Assembly: GCA_028564705.1 (NCBI GenBank)
Contig: JAPXFQ010002676.1
Location: forward strand, 1,488,001-1,552,000
Source of the DNA: Apricaphanius iberus
Taxonomy: Eukaryota; Chordata; Actinopteri; Cyprinodontiformes; Aphaniidae
Direction: 5' to 3'
DNA length: 64,000 nucleotides
Shown here: piece after piece, positions 37,601-49,900 of the stretch
How positions within the stretch are numbered: the stretch's first letter is position 1
Layout of the letters: each line of letters starts with the position of its first letter
The notes under the pieces: model-generated
What the model was told of the DNA's origin: nothing
Database searches by the model: none
The model's input: only the letters and a program-made list of their open reading frames with translations
Program-made: the position numbers and the translations under genes

Positions 37601-40600
37601 ACCTTAAAAGACCTTTAAAAGTCTTGAATTTTCATATCTGCGTCTTAAAATATGGGTGTTATTCAACTTCTTCCTATTCTATTTTTTCCCTCAAAAGTTT
37701 AATTTTCCAACCAGTATTACTTTTTTCTACATTAAATAATGTAGCTTAGATAAAGAGTGGCTGAACCAATAATTGAGAACGCAACGAAGCCCTGGGTTGA
37801 AATACTCAGAACAGTAAATGAAGATTAATGTAAAAACAAAACAACAATGGTAATAAAACAACTTTACATTTTTAGGCTGACTTTCTTATGGCCTGCTGAA
37901 ATGTTTTGATTTTTCACACCTCTGCTTGGCTTTTTGTCATCTTTTACACACTCAAAATTTCTCTGAGAAATAAATAGACCACCGTTCAAGGATTTTATTT
38001 TTCTCTGTCAGTACGGTTGTGAAATAGGCCATGAAATGGGTACAGGGTTTTTCCTGGTACCATCCTGACCATGCGCCAACACATGCATGTATTCTGTGCT
38101 TTGAACAGAGTCACTTTTTTTTTTACAGGCAACATATTTTTTTTTCAGTTAATAATAAGAATATGACAATTATGTTAAAATGTTCTTTTATTAAAACGAT
38201 ATAAATACAAAAAATAAGTTGCCAACTTTAAACTGAAAGTGCATTAAATTGTGGGGATTTCTCCACGCATCTCACAAACCTGAGTGTGGTTTGAATATTG
38301 CTGGGGTCAGTTAATAAGTATTCATAGCCTATTAAAACAGGTGTTGAAAATCACATCTTTATTCAATTAATAACAGTTGAAAGACAAAGGATTACTTGTT
38401 TTGTTTCTCAAATGGCAGGTATTAAAAATCCACATAAAGCACAAGGATGGCAAATTTATTCGCATCTGCCCCAGAAGAATTTGCACAACAATAAACGAGT
38501 TCCCTTTGCTCTTTTTGCCCGTTCTGTGCAGAGATACTTCAACTTTAATTTAGAGTTCAGAGTCCTGCAATAGAACGGGTGCCTGCGGCTAATCTGCTGT
38601 TTCAGGTGGACAAATCAAATCTCTCTCTGGAAGCGCTGGATGGTGAGAATATTCTGCATTCAGCGCAAAGTTGGAGGGATTTTCAGACATACTCTCTCCA
38701 CACAATGGAAAGTGGGAGTCAACCAAAAATATTGTATTAATATTTTTTCACCCATCCACAGAAGAAGAAAAAAACTTCCGCCAGACCCATGACATTTAGA
38801 TTGTGCATTTTTTCCATCTTGAAACGGTACCTGCGACATTGCAGAACGTATTTTGAGCAGAAAGGAGTCTGTAAAAATCTTGAAAGTAGCATCTTTACAG
38901 AAAGAAAAAATGACGATGTGCGCAGTAGCAGAGAGGAGTATTTACTGTTGAAATACACATATTTTTTTATCTACTCTTCAAATTTAATAAATTGTTCAAC
39001 AAAGAATATAACTTGAAGAAACCTGTAAGATGTTGTGTGCGCATGCTCCTAGGTGACAGAGCGCGACGTTCTCCGAGGAAAGCTACCACTGCCACGAAAG
39101 AAGAGAAGAAGAGATGGGTCATGCCTAAATTCCTTCCTCATAAGTACGACGTGAAGCTCATCGATGAGGACAAGGTGTGTAGATCGTTAGTTATAGAGGA
39201 ATAACTCCTTATTCCTGTGCAGTGTTTCTTTTCTCTCCAGTCATCGGGGCTCTTACTGTCGTTTTGTGAGGCATTTTATTTAGTCTGCTGAAACTGACCC
39301 AGCTTCTTCTTCTTCTTAGGTGATCAGCGACGTCCCCGCTGACAGTCTTTATAGAACAGAACGGCCTCCAACCAAGGAGATCATGCGCTACTTCATCAGG
39401 CACTATGCTCTGAGGCTGGGCAAAGGAGAAAGCGCCCCCTGGGTGGTTGAAGATGATCTGGTGAAAAAATACAACCTGCCCAGTAAATTCAGCGACTTCC
39501 TTCTTGATCCGCAGAAGGTAACTTACTTGTACACAACAATTTACTCGAGTATTCATAAAAATGTCTTTTTTCACCTATTTTATTGAGGTTACATGTGGTA
39601 GACCTACACTGCACTGCGTTAACAGAAAGTTAAAGAAAAGGGATGTGTGGTTTGGACCATCTTTTGGAAATAAAAAGCCTGACATGTGCCTGCAGAAGTA
39701 ATCTAATTAGTGTCTGTATGTGTTCAGTTTAATCTCAGTCAAACCCGGCTGCTCTATAAATGGTGAACAAACTGCTTCATGAAGATCTTCAATCAGTCCC
39801 TCTAGGATTTTTTTGACGTTGTGATCACAACCAATAACGCCAATCAAGCGAATCCCCGCCAATTCTGCACGTCTTGCTATTTTATCTAATTATTGCAACT
39901 TTACCTACATTTTTACGAAGTATGACTCTCCCTTTCATTGTCTGATATCTGACAGAGTCACATGTCATGTACACTCCCAGTTATGTGAAAGGGATCGAGA
40001 ATAAAGTATGTTGTATTTGTATTTTGCCACGGAAGGTGCTACGGCATACAGATTCCTCATTGCGGTCATGGAAATCCATCACCTTTTGGTGAAATTCACA
40101 GTTCTGAATCCAAAATGGGTCACTTACGTGATTTGTGTATTCCCAAAGAGAAAATAATCAGCTGTAAACGGTGACCCATGAACACAGCGGCAGCACGTTT
40201 CCAAGACAACAGTCTGTTTGACTGACAGAAGCTGTAGTTTCAATTACTTGGGATGTGTACTGGCGAGAATCTGGCGATACAATACAAAGGGGTCAATACG
40301 ATATATTGCGATTGTATTGCAATACCATGAGTAAGACTAAATATTGTGATTTTAAAACTGTATTTAACTAGAAAAACTGTCACAGCATCCTAAACGCCAA
40401 CCTGCTTTATACACAACGCATCCAGTATTATTAAAGAAGGTAAAAAAGCGGGCAGCAACTAGCAATCATACTTTTCATTTCGACAAAAATAGTTGTCGTC
40501 ATTAAGGGGTAAATTTAAATTCTTAAAAAAAGAAATCAAAACTTTGCTTTTGAATATCAATACAATATTGTGACATAAAATATTGCGATATATCAACATA

Positions 40601-40905
40601 TCAATATTTTCTTACATCCCTAGTTTTTACATCCACTGAGTTATTTAGGATTACAATCTGTTTTGGCCAACCTCAAGTCTTGTTTTGTTTTTATTTCGGC
40701 TGCTCAATAGTAACTTCGGCAGCAGATCAAGTCTCTTTTTTCCCAGCTCTTTGAGCCAGAGCGCGCATCCGGTAATGCTTTTGGTCCGAAGAAAACCAAA
40801 GTTACACTGACAAAATCAACAGACTCAATGCTGTGCTGTGACCAAAGTGAGGGAAAAATGCTTTCTCTCCGTCTCCTGACACAGAGACTCCTGTGATAAA
40901 AATAA

Positions 40906-40961
<56 letters not shown>

Positions 40962-43900
40962 TTTGAATAATTTAAAAGCAACTATTCCTTAACGTTCAGT
41001 GTTGCTGAGCAGGGGCGTATCCAAGAGGTTAATAAAGAGGGGTTAATCTGGTCCGGGGTGGGTCTTGGATGTAGGATGCAGAGATGTGCTTCTAGTGGAG
41101 AGCTAATCTGATCTGGACACATTTTCATCTGTTAAAATTACCTTCAGAATAATTTTATTTTGCTAAGGTTTATGTGACAATGTAGACTCTTAACTCTGAT
41201 AATGTTATAAAATATTTGTTTCATATATAAAAAAATCTTATGTTTCTTTTAAAAAGCTTGATTTTTCCAACCATTTAGGTGATGGACGAAAAATGAAAGA
41301 TACTCACAAATTACAACATTGCAAATTTTCACAAAAAAGCAACATCAGGCATTTTAGGCCGCACAAAAAGTGCTGGAATATCCTGGAGGGACTGTTGAAA
41401 GCTCTACATTGTGATATTAATAGTCGCTTTTCCCCTTTTCTTTGTGGACAGTTTTTAGCGGGAAACTCCTCCACAAAGCGTAAAAGCATGACCTCTCCTG
41501 AAGGCAAGTCTAGAAAGAAGGTCAAGTCTGGTGATGCTCCTGGAGAGGATTCAGGAAATGAGAAGGGAGAGCAGAAGAAAAAGAAGAAAGATTCCCAAGG
41601 GTTGCCTCTCAGTCCCACCATATGGGGTCACATGCAGGTTAGTTGATGGGTTTTCCATGGTATCAAAAGTGAAGGTCCTTGAAGAAATGCACTGGTTGTG
41701 TTGTTGCCTTTAAGAGCAACACACAACCAGTGGCCTCTGATCGACTTTTATAGTTCTTCATATTGATCTGCTGATTAACTCAATGAAGGGGAAATCCTTT
41801 TTTTTTTCCAGGTTAAAAGGTGTGTATATATAACCCACAATCTTAGTATATGTTAAAAAATTTATGGTAACCTAATTTCATATTGATTCGCGGGGTTTTT
41901 CCTTGGTCAAAAAAGGTCACTAGTGGTACCCTCTGGTGGACTCGAGAGCATGTGTGATTGTTTTTGTTTTTCAGTCAGCCCTACTTAATTTAGGACACAG
42001 TTAAATGTATAGAAAGTAGATAAGGGTGGTCAGAAATATCTCTAGATTTATCGCTAGGTGCTTTTTGGAAATAAGGGGGTCTGAAAAGTCGTCAGAAATG
42101 GTGGCAAAGTCGCTAAGTTGACAACACCGAACTTAATAAAGGGCAATGCGCGACCATCGTTGCTGCTTTTTAAAAATGTTTTTTTGAATAACTGCAGTTA
42201 AATCCCAACAATGTAGGAAAACCCCTGATTTAGTAATTTAGGTTGCCACCTGCTGGCATAAATGGATAACTGCATTTACATCCACGCGTCTGTTCTGACA
42301 CTTTCAGTGTGTTTTGATGTTTCCATAAAAGTTTTTATAAGCATCCTTGTTTTTTAAACCTCTGTCATTTTTGTTTCAGAAGATGAAAATGAATGGATCG
42401 CCCCTCAAGGTGAAAAACTCTGGAAATCCTAAGAAAGGAGAAGGAAAAGGGTCAGCCCCCTCCACTCCAAAGTCTGGCAAGAAGACGGGGGAGAAAAGAG
42501 ATGGGAGGAAGAGCGGAAAGAGTGGCGAGAAGAAGCTTGACGCGTTCAAATCTTCTAAAAAAGCTGGTGAGAAGACACCAAAGATGAAGCAGATGACTCT
42601 ATTACAGCTGGCTAAAGGAACGCCTGCAGGGAGCCCTAAGAAGAGGGCCCGTAGCTCCAGTATGGGTACTCCTAAACTTGGGAAGCCGCTGCACCCGATG
42701 GCTCTGCACCTTGTCCGTTACTATAAGGAGCACAAGGGAAAGGAGGACAAGAAGACCTCCCTCTCTTCCCTCCTATCCAAAGCTGCAAAGACGTTATCTG
42801 CAGAGGACCGTGGGCGTCTGCCGGATGAGCTGAAAGAGCTCGTCCAGAAGCGCTGGGAGCTGCTGGAGCAGAAAAGGAAATGGGCGGCCATGAGTGAAGA
42901 AGAGAAGAGCGAGGAGTTGAAGAGGAGGCGTGCAGAGCTCAAGCTGAAACTAAGAGAAAAGGCCAAGGAGAAACGCAAGCAGGAGATGCTGGTCCGCCAA
43001 GAGCAGTCGCGTAGATACGAGGACCAGGAGATCGAAGGCGGCAAAGTGCTGCCGGTGTTTAAACTCGTGGACATGCCCGAAGGCTTGCCCAACACTTTGT
43101 TCGGCAGCGTGGCGATGGTGGTGGACTTCCTCCACTGCTACGCGGGGCTGTTGATGCCGGAGGACCAGTATCCGATCACAGCGGTGGCTCTGATGGAGGC
43201 GCTGGCCGGGGAGCGGTCCGGCTTCCACTACCTGAACCGCGTGTTGGTGGTTCTGCTGCAGACGCTGCTGCAGGACGAGCTGGCCGAGGGCTACAGCGAG
43301 CTGGACATGTCCTTGTCCGAGATCCCCCTCACCATGCACTCTGCCTCGGAGCTGACGCGGCTGTGCCTGCGGCCGTGTGACGCTCACGACGAGAGCGGTC
43401 AGGGCTCAGAGGACTCCGGGGCCGTGGGCGGCTACGACGACATGGTGAGCAGCGAGTTCCTGGAAAAGCTTGAAACGGTGGAGGTGTTTGAGCTAAGCCC
43501 CGAGGAGAAGGTAGACCTGCTGGTAGCTCTGTGTCACCGCATCCTGATGACTTACTCGGTGGAGGACCACGTGGACGCTATGCAGCAGCGCTCTGCGGAG
43601 CTGTGGAAGGAGCGTCTGGCGATGCTGAAGGAGGTCAACGACCGCAAGAGGGCCGAGAAAAAAATGCGGAAAGAGATGGAGAGCAAAGGTAGGCTGTTTC
43701 CAGGTTGCATTGATTGCCGGACACATCAGAATGCAAGAGCTCGAGGTATTTACCAACTTTCCTTGGTTCAAAGGTGAGAAGAAAAAAGAGGGAGGTGGTA
43801 AAAAGGAGAGCAAGAAAGAAGTGAAGGTGGAGCCTGAGCCAGAACCTGAGGACCTGATCAGCTTAGTGAAGAGCCGGAGGCTGCTGGCTATGCAGGCTAA

Positions 43901-46900
43901 GAAGGAGAAGGAGGAGTTAGACCGACAGAACAAAGGTAAACCTGGCAGCTGTTTCTTTAGTTATCTCCTCTTAAAAATAATAGTAATTGTAAAAAGTTTA
44001 GATTGACTCAGCATGGGCATCAATGTGGCTCATTGTTTACATTTATATTATGTATTTGAAATGTTCTTTTTTCAGGGCGGAATGATAATAAATTATTCAA
44101 ATTCGACAATAAAAAATAAGCAGGAAATGGGTCAACAAATGACAAAATAGTGAGGATTTCTCCAATCAAAATGGGCTCGAAATGATTAATTAATGCCCAA
44201 AATAGATATGTTTTCTATAATATTTGGTTAACAGGTGAAGAATCTGGAAGCAGCTTTCCTTCGTTAAAACAGCCGAAAGAGATGCACCAGAAACCTTTGG
44301 TTGCAAAGAGGTTCCCACACTGTGATGCTACCACCACCATGCTCTACAACTGGAACAATGTTCTTAGGTTTTAAGTTTCTAGACCTGGGTTAAGGGGTAG
44401 AACAAAACATAGAATCTCCCAATTTTAAAATGGGTGCAGTCAGAGTAAATGTGTCTTACCGTGTTTTACTGCTGTAAAAATATGTATTGATTGTTGCAAT
44501 GAATACATACAATGGTGCCCTTTGCGAAAATCTGCAAACAGAAATAGAATTTGTGGAAGCTAAAGATAAGAAAACCTATATCCATTATTTGATTTTATTG
44601 GAAAATGTCACTCAAACTTAAGAAACAATGTGTAGAAACCCTAGGACATGATCAAATTGTGTGTGTATGTAAACTTTAGACACTTATAAGTCTTATAAAA
44701 TGTGCAATGTGGTACATATGTGGTGAATAACAGTTCCCGGGTTGGTCTCCTGCAGAGCGGATGGAGAAGGAGGCCGAGGAGGAGCGGTTGCGTAAGCAGA
44801 AAGCTGCTGCAGAACGGGCCTTCCAGGATGGAATAACCAAAGCCCGACTGGTGATGCGACGCACCCCGCTCGGCACGGACAGAAATCACAACAGGTTGCT
44901 GCTCCATATCTGACTTTATTTCCTCCAGCCTCATGCCGGAGCACCTGAGTAGTTTCTAATACAGGAATGAGTTTAGCTGGTCCTGAGCGGTTTGTTTATT
45001 TTTTATTTTTTTGTAAAGATACTGGGTTTTTTCGGACGTGGTTCCTGGGCTGTACATTGAGAAGGGCTGGGTGCATGATGGCATCGACTACAGCTTCACT
45101 CCTCCGCCCGAGGAGAAAGCCACCGAGACGGAGCTGGAGGAGACGGAGGAGGAAGGCAGCGAGGCTGCTTCCGTTCCCGATTCCCAACCGGATTCACAAG
45201 GTAGAGGAGTAATCGGATCAGATCACGGCTAAGCTGCTGGTTCACATCCACGCTGCGGAATATCGATAGTTACTGTTCGTGTTTCAGAAGCTGAAAAAGA
45301 TGACGCAAGCGTTGACGGTGGTGCAAGCGAAGGAGTCCACCAGGGGGCAGCACCAGACGTCTGCATCGAAACTACAATTCCCAAGCACGGACAAAATCTT
45401 TGGTGAGTACCCACTTTCATTTCCTCCACACTGTTCTGTCGTTGATTTCATCTTTAATTTAAATTTGATCATCTTTGTGAGCCAACGTTCTGGTTTCTGT
45501 TCCAGGTTCGTCGTCGACAGCCCGGCAGAACTGGAGGAGCTGTTGGAAAGTCTTCATCCTCAGGGAGTCCGAGAGAGCGAGCTGAAGCTAAAGATCCAAA
45601 ACAGGTGAAAGGACTCTTATAATTGGACATAATTACTTTAACACATATTGGTCAGCACAGCCTTATGACTTTACCAGCTTAATATGACCGGCTGGTGAAA
45701 GCATGAAAAATGCAGTTTTGTTTCTAACCTTCTTTAAACCTTAAAGCTAAACCCTCTTTTTTTTTCTGCACACATACCTGCTTTTATTGACTCTGTAAAT
45801 TGGTTTTAATAGTTACGATAAGGCATCAATAATCTCTGAGAAAGTAACCAAGTGTATAACTGTTCATTTCCAGGTACCAAGACATCCTACACTCCATCTA
45901 CTTGAGTCGAAAATCCAAACTGGGACTCCGGACCTGCGACGGCTACACAGAGCTGCTCAAATACATGCGCAGCGACATCCAGGAAATAGCCTCCAGACTG
46001 CAGAAGGGAGGATTGGGCTATCTGGATGACAGCATCGATATAGAAGAGCAGGTTGGTCACGTTATTGGTCCTCTTACCACATAGTTCCAATGTGTTTTAT
46101 CGTGTATATGATTTGGGATTTATGTGTCCCTCTGATGGTTTGCAGCTGAAAGACATGGAGAGCTTGAAAGACTTTGGAGAAAGCATCATCACCCTTCAGG
46201 CCTGTGTCATCAAAAAGTTCCTGCAGGGCTTCATGGCTCCCAAACAGAAGAAGAAGAAAAAACAAGGAGGCGAAGAGAGCAGCAAGGCCGAGGAGGTGGA
46301 CGAGGAGAAGAAGCTGGCAGAAGAAGCCAGGGTAAGACTATGAAGCAGCAGGCCGAGATTTCCATTCACATTTCCCCTTTTTTTAAATTTTATCTACTAG
46401 GTCCTTTAATAAAATTTTATGTGAGAGAACAGAAAATGGCAAGAAATAGTGACGTGGAAGGCAAATGATTCATGGCTTTTACTCTTCTTTTTTTTACAGT
46501 TAGAGTGGCAGTCGTTTTGTCTTCATTTTTTGTAGCTTTTTACAAAACATGAAGGCGAGGCAATTTTATTTGTACAGCACCCTTTGAATAACTGGGTTAT
46601 TCAAAGTGCTTTACACTATTTAGTAGTAAAGAAACAAACAAAACATATGATAAAAGCATAAAATGCATTAGTCACTTACTCAAAGGCAGTTCTAAACAGA
46701 TGTTTTTAGCTTTGATTTAATCAGCTCAGTGTTTCAGCAGCTTTTGAGTCATCAGGAAGTTTGTTCCAGATAAGGGTAGCATAGAAAACTGAAAGCTTTT
46801 TCTCCATGGAATATAGCAGAAGGGCTGGGAAGGAAGTGGTTTAAAGCAGAAGTTTCAAGCTTCGATCATCCTCCTGATCTCGCTATTCCTCCTGTCCAAG

Positions 46901-49900
46901 CCTGACTGGTTTCATCGAGCCTGAAACTTGGGTGAAGCTTCGTGTTGCAGACCTAAATACACAGTCAGAGCTGCGCTGCTTGGGCCAGATCTAAAAGGTG
47001 CTGTTCAGTCTGACCCCGCTTGGTCTGTGTTGCCAAGATGAGTCAACAAAAAACGTCAGGCTGTGTTGTAGATGGACAAAGCTGATAAAAACTTTCCCAG
47101 AAAAAAAACTGTAGCAAGAGGTTGGTCCATAAAATGTCTGTTCATTATAAAACCTTATCAACACCATGCCTCATTTTCGCTTCCATTTCACTGTGAGCCA
47201 TTTTGTTTCATAAGATATTTGGTTTGCTTTGCTGTCTGAAGAGCTGTAAGCCACACAGTTCATCACGTTTGTCAGCTGCATAAAAAAAACAACCACCAAA
47301 AAACACTTTTTCTATAGGTCGCCACAGCGGTAGAGAAATGGAAGACGGCCATCAGGGAGGCTCAGACGTTCTCCCGTATGCACGTGCTGCTGGGAATGTT
47401 GGACGCCTGCATAAAGTGGGACATGTCTGCCGAGAACGCTCGATGCAAAGTCTGTAGAAGGAAAGGTAAGGGTTTTATTTTACTACTCGGTGACTTTTGT
47501 AGGTAAATATGCATCATAGGATTTGTTTTCTGTTTTTTTTTTTTCTGCCCTGACTAAAGTTGGATTCACCAAAAAATAAAAAAATAAATACCTTGACAGA
47601 ACTGGGGCAGCACAAACGGCTTTTTCCCTTGTTCCCGTAGAGCTTTTTATCAGCAGCGTTGGGATAAAAAAACTTGTTACCTCTAAACCTTTTGCAGTTA
47701 ATTTACCTGAACGATGCCGAGCTGCTTCAGCCGTACAAACTTATCTGTTCCTGTCCAGAGTTACGGAAGGACATGCCTTTAAGGTTGATGGATAGTAGGA
47801 CCAGATCCAGACAGGGAGGCAGCGGAAAGCTCAGAGCAGAGAAGGATAGATGTGTCAGGCAGGTCTACATTGAGATTCGGCAGCTTCGCAAGCCCACAGG
47901 TGAACCTGTAGTGATGAGGTGAAACTGAGCAGTTTGATATAGAGGGGAGCAGGAGAAGAAAGATGGAGGAGCGCTCTTTTGAGTCTAGACAAAACCTACT
48001 ACTAACAACTTCTCTCTATATATATATTTTAAACCGTTTTTGGTCCAGGTGATGATGAGAAACTTATCCTGTGTGATGAGTGCAACAAGGCCTTCCATTT
48101 GTTCTGCCTGCGACCGGCTCTGTACCGCATCCCTGCCGGGGAGTGGCTGTGTCCGGCCTGCCAGCCCACCGTGGCCAGGAGGGGCTCGCGTTCAAGGTGA
48201 GAGACCTAAACTGACCTTTTTTTTTTTCTTCCTTTCACATGGGGGAGTTCCACCGAATAAGATGAGCCCATACATGTTTAAAGAGAAAAACCCAAACTGT
48301 ACAGAGCGTTAATTTTAAGCTTTCTAATTGCAGGAATTATAAGCAAGACAGCGACGAGGAGGAGAGCGAGGAAGAGTCTGAAGAGGAATGCTCTGAGGAT
48401 GATGACGAGGATGAGGAAGAAAATGACTACAAAGCCATGGGGCACAGCTGTGAGTGTCTGAGAGAAAATTACCTCAACGTCTAATTAAATTCTTTCTGAG
48501 GAAGGAAAAAAATGCTCCACCATCGTCATGGATACAGACAAATGTTTTGGTCTAAAAGCCTATCACCTTTTATTTTAGTGAATGGATCAAAATTGTGACA
48601 TCCATTAGCAGCGTATTTTCTCAGGTCTCCTACACAATCTGGAAAACTAGATTATTTCGTGTTTGCTTGAAAGAATAGCCTGCTTTCTAGAAGCTATGTT
48701 TGTCCTTCTCTTCCCCTGATCTCTTCCCACAATTCTCCCAATCGTCCCGCTTTCCTTCAGTCTTCCAAATCCTGCTATCATTCCTTACGTCCTTCCCTCA
48801 AGTCTCTTGTATTCAGTCTTTAAAATGGATTTGAATGGACTTGTGAAGCAGTAAGTTAGTAGGGATGTGTGTGAACAAGAATCTGGCATCATATGCATCA
48901 CAATACTATGAGTACGACTAAATTGTGATTTTTAAAACTGAATTTAACAGTAGAAAAGCTGTGATAGCATTCTAAAAAGATTACCTGTTTCATACGTAGA
49001 ACATCCAGTTTTTTGGATTGGATCTATTTGATCCATTCTTACTACAAAAATCAGTGTAATCACTGATGCATTGTTTCAACTAAAAAATAAAATAAAGATC
49101 AATGCAATGAATATCGATCAAATATTGTGATACCTTGGTCTATCGATAGTTTTGTAAAACTCTCTAAATGAGTCAGTATAATCTGGGATGTCAGTGGTAA
49201 GTATTGATGGGATCACTCTTAGAAATATTTCAAACTGATGTATATATAAAATGACAAAAACTAAGATCAATGGGAAACTGATATATCCTCGTGAAGCAGA
49301 CCTGAGCTGTTTTCCTCGTTGCTAATGTTTGGGAATGAGAGGAATGCTGATGGCCAGTGAGGCCTTGTCCTCATTGTGTCTCTATTGTCTGCGTGTTGTC
49401 ATTTGGCGCGGCTCAGGTCTGAACTCTGCTTTGAAGTGTTCCGTGTCTCACTCCGAATTCACTCGGAGTATGTGGCATGATGATCCCCCTGTCAGCTCCA
49501 GCCTGCGTGGCATGGATAACCATGAAGATATTGCTGCACTTCTGAGCAGATTATTTTTGTCCCTTCTGGCCTTTCAGCATCAGTCTGGATCAGCCAAAGT
49601 CCAGATTTTATAACCGCAAGTGAAGTTAAAGCACCCTGACCTTTGCGTTTTTTGCTATTATTTTTTTTTTCCCCTCCTGTTTACAGTGAGGCCGAGGAAG
49701 AAAAACAAGCAGTCTTCATCTCGACAGAAGAGCTCTAAAAGTAAAGCAAAGAAGCCCTCCAGCATGCAGAGCAGCAAGCAGAGAGCCAGCCCCAGCAGCC
49801 CCGCTGACATTGATGAACTCGTAAGAAATCCCTGTAAAACTTCACAGCACACAGGAAAGTGTAAAACCAATTTAAAACATTTGGTAACTTTGATGTGACC

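Noticed and set aside
43689..43777. Open continuation of baz1b exon 8 through the short intron 8
   Set aside because: The 85-base intron is open in frame, but GTAGGC...AAAG boundaries restore the conserved KEMESKGEKK junction. Intron retention would add about 28 residues and a stop, so splicing is favoured.
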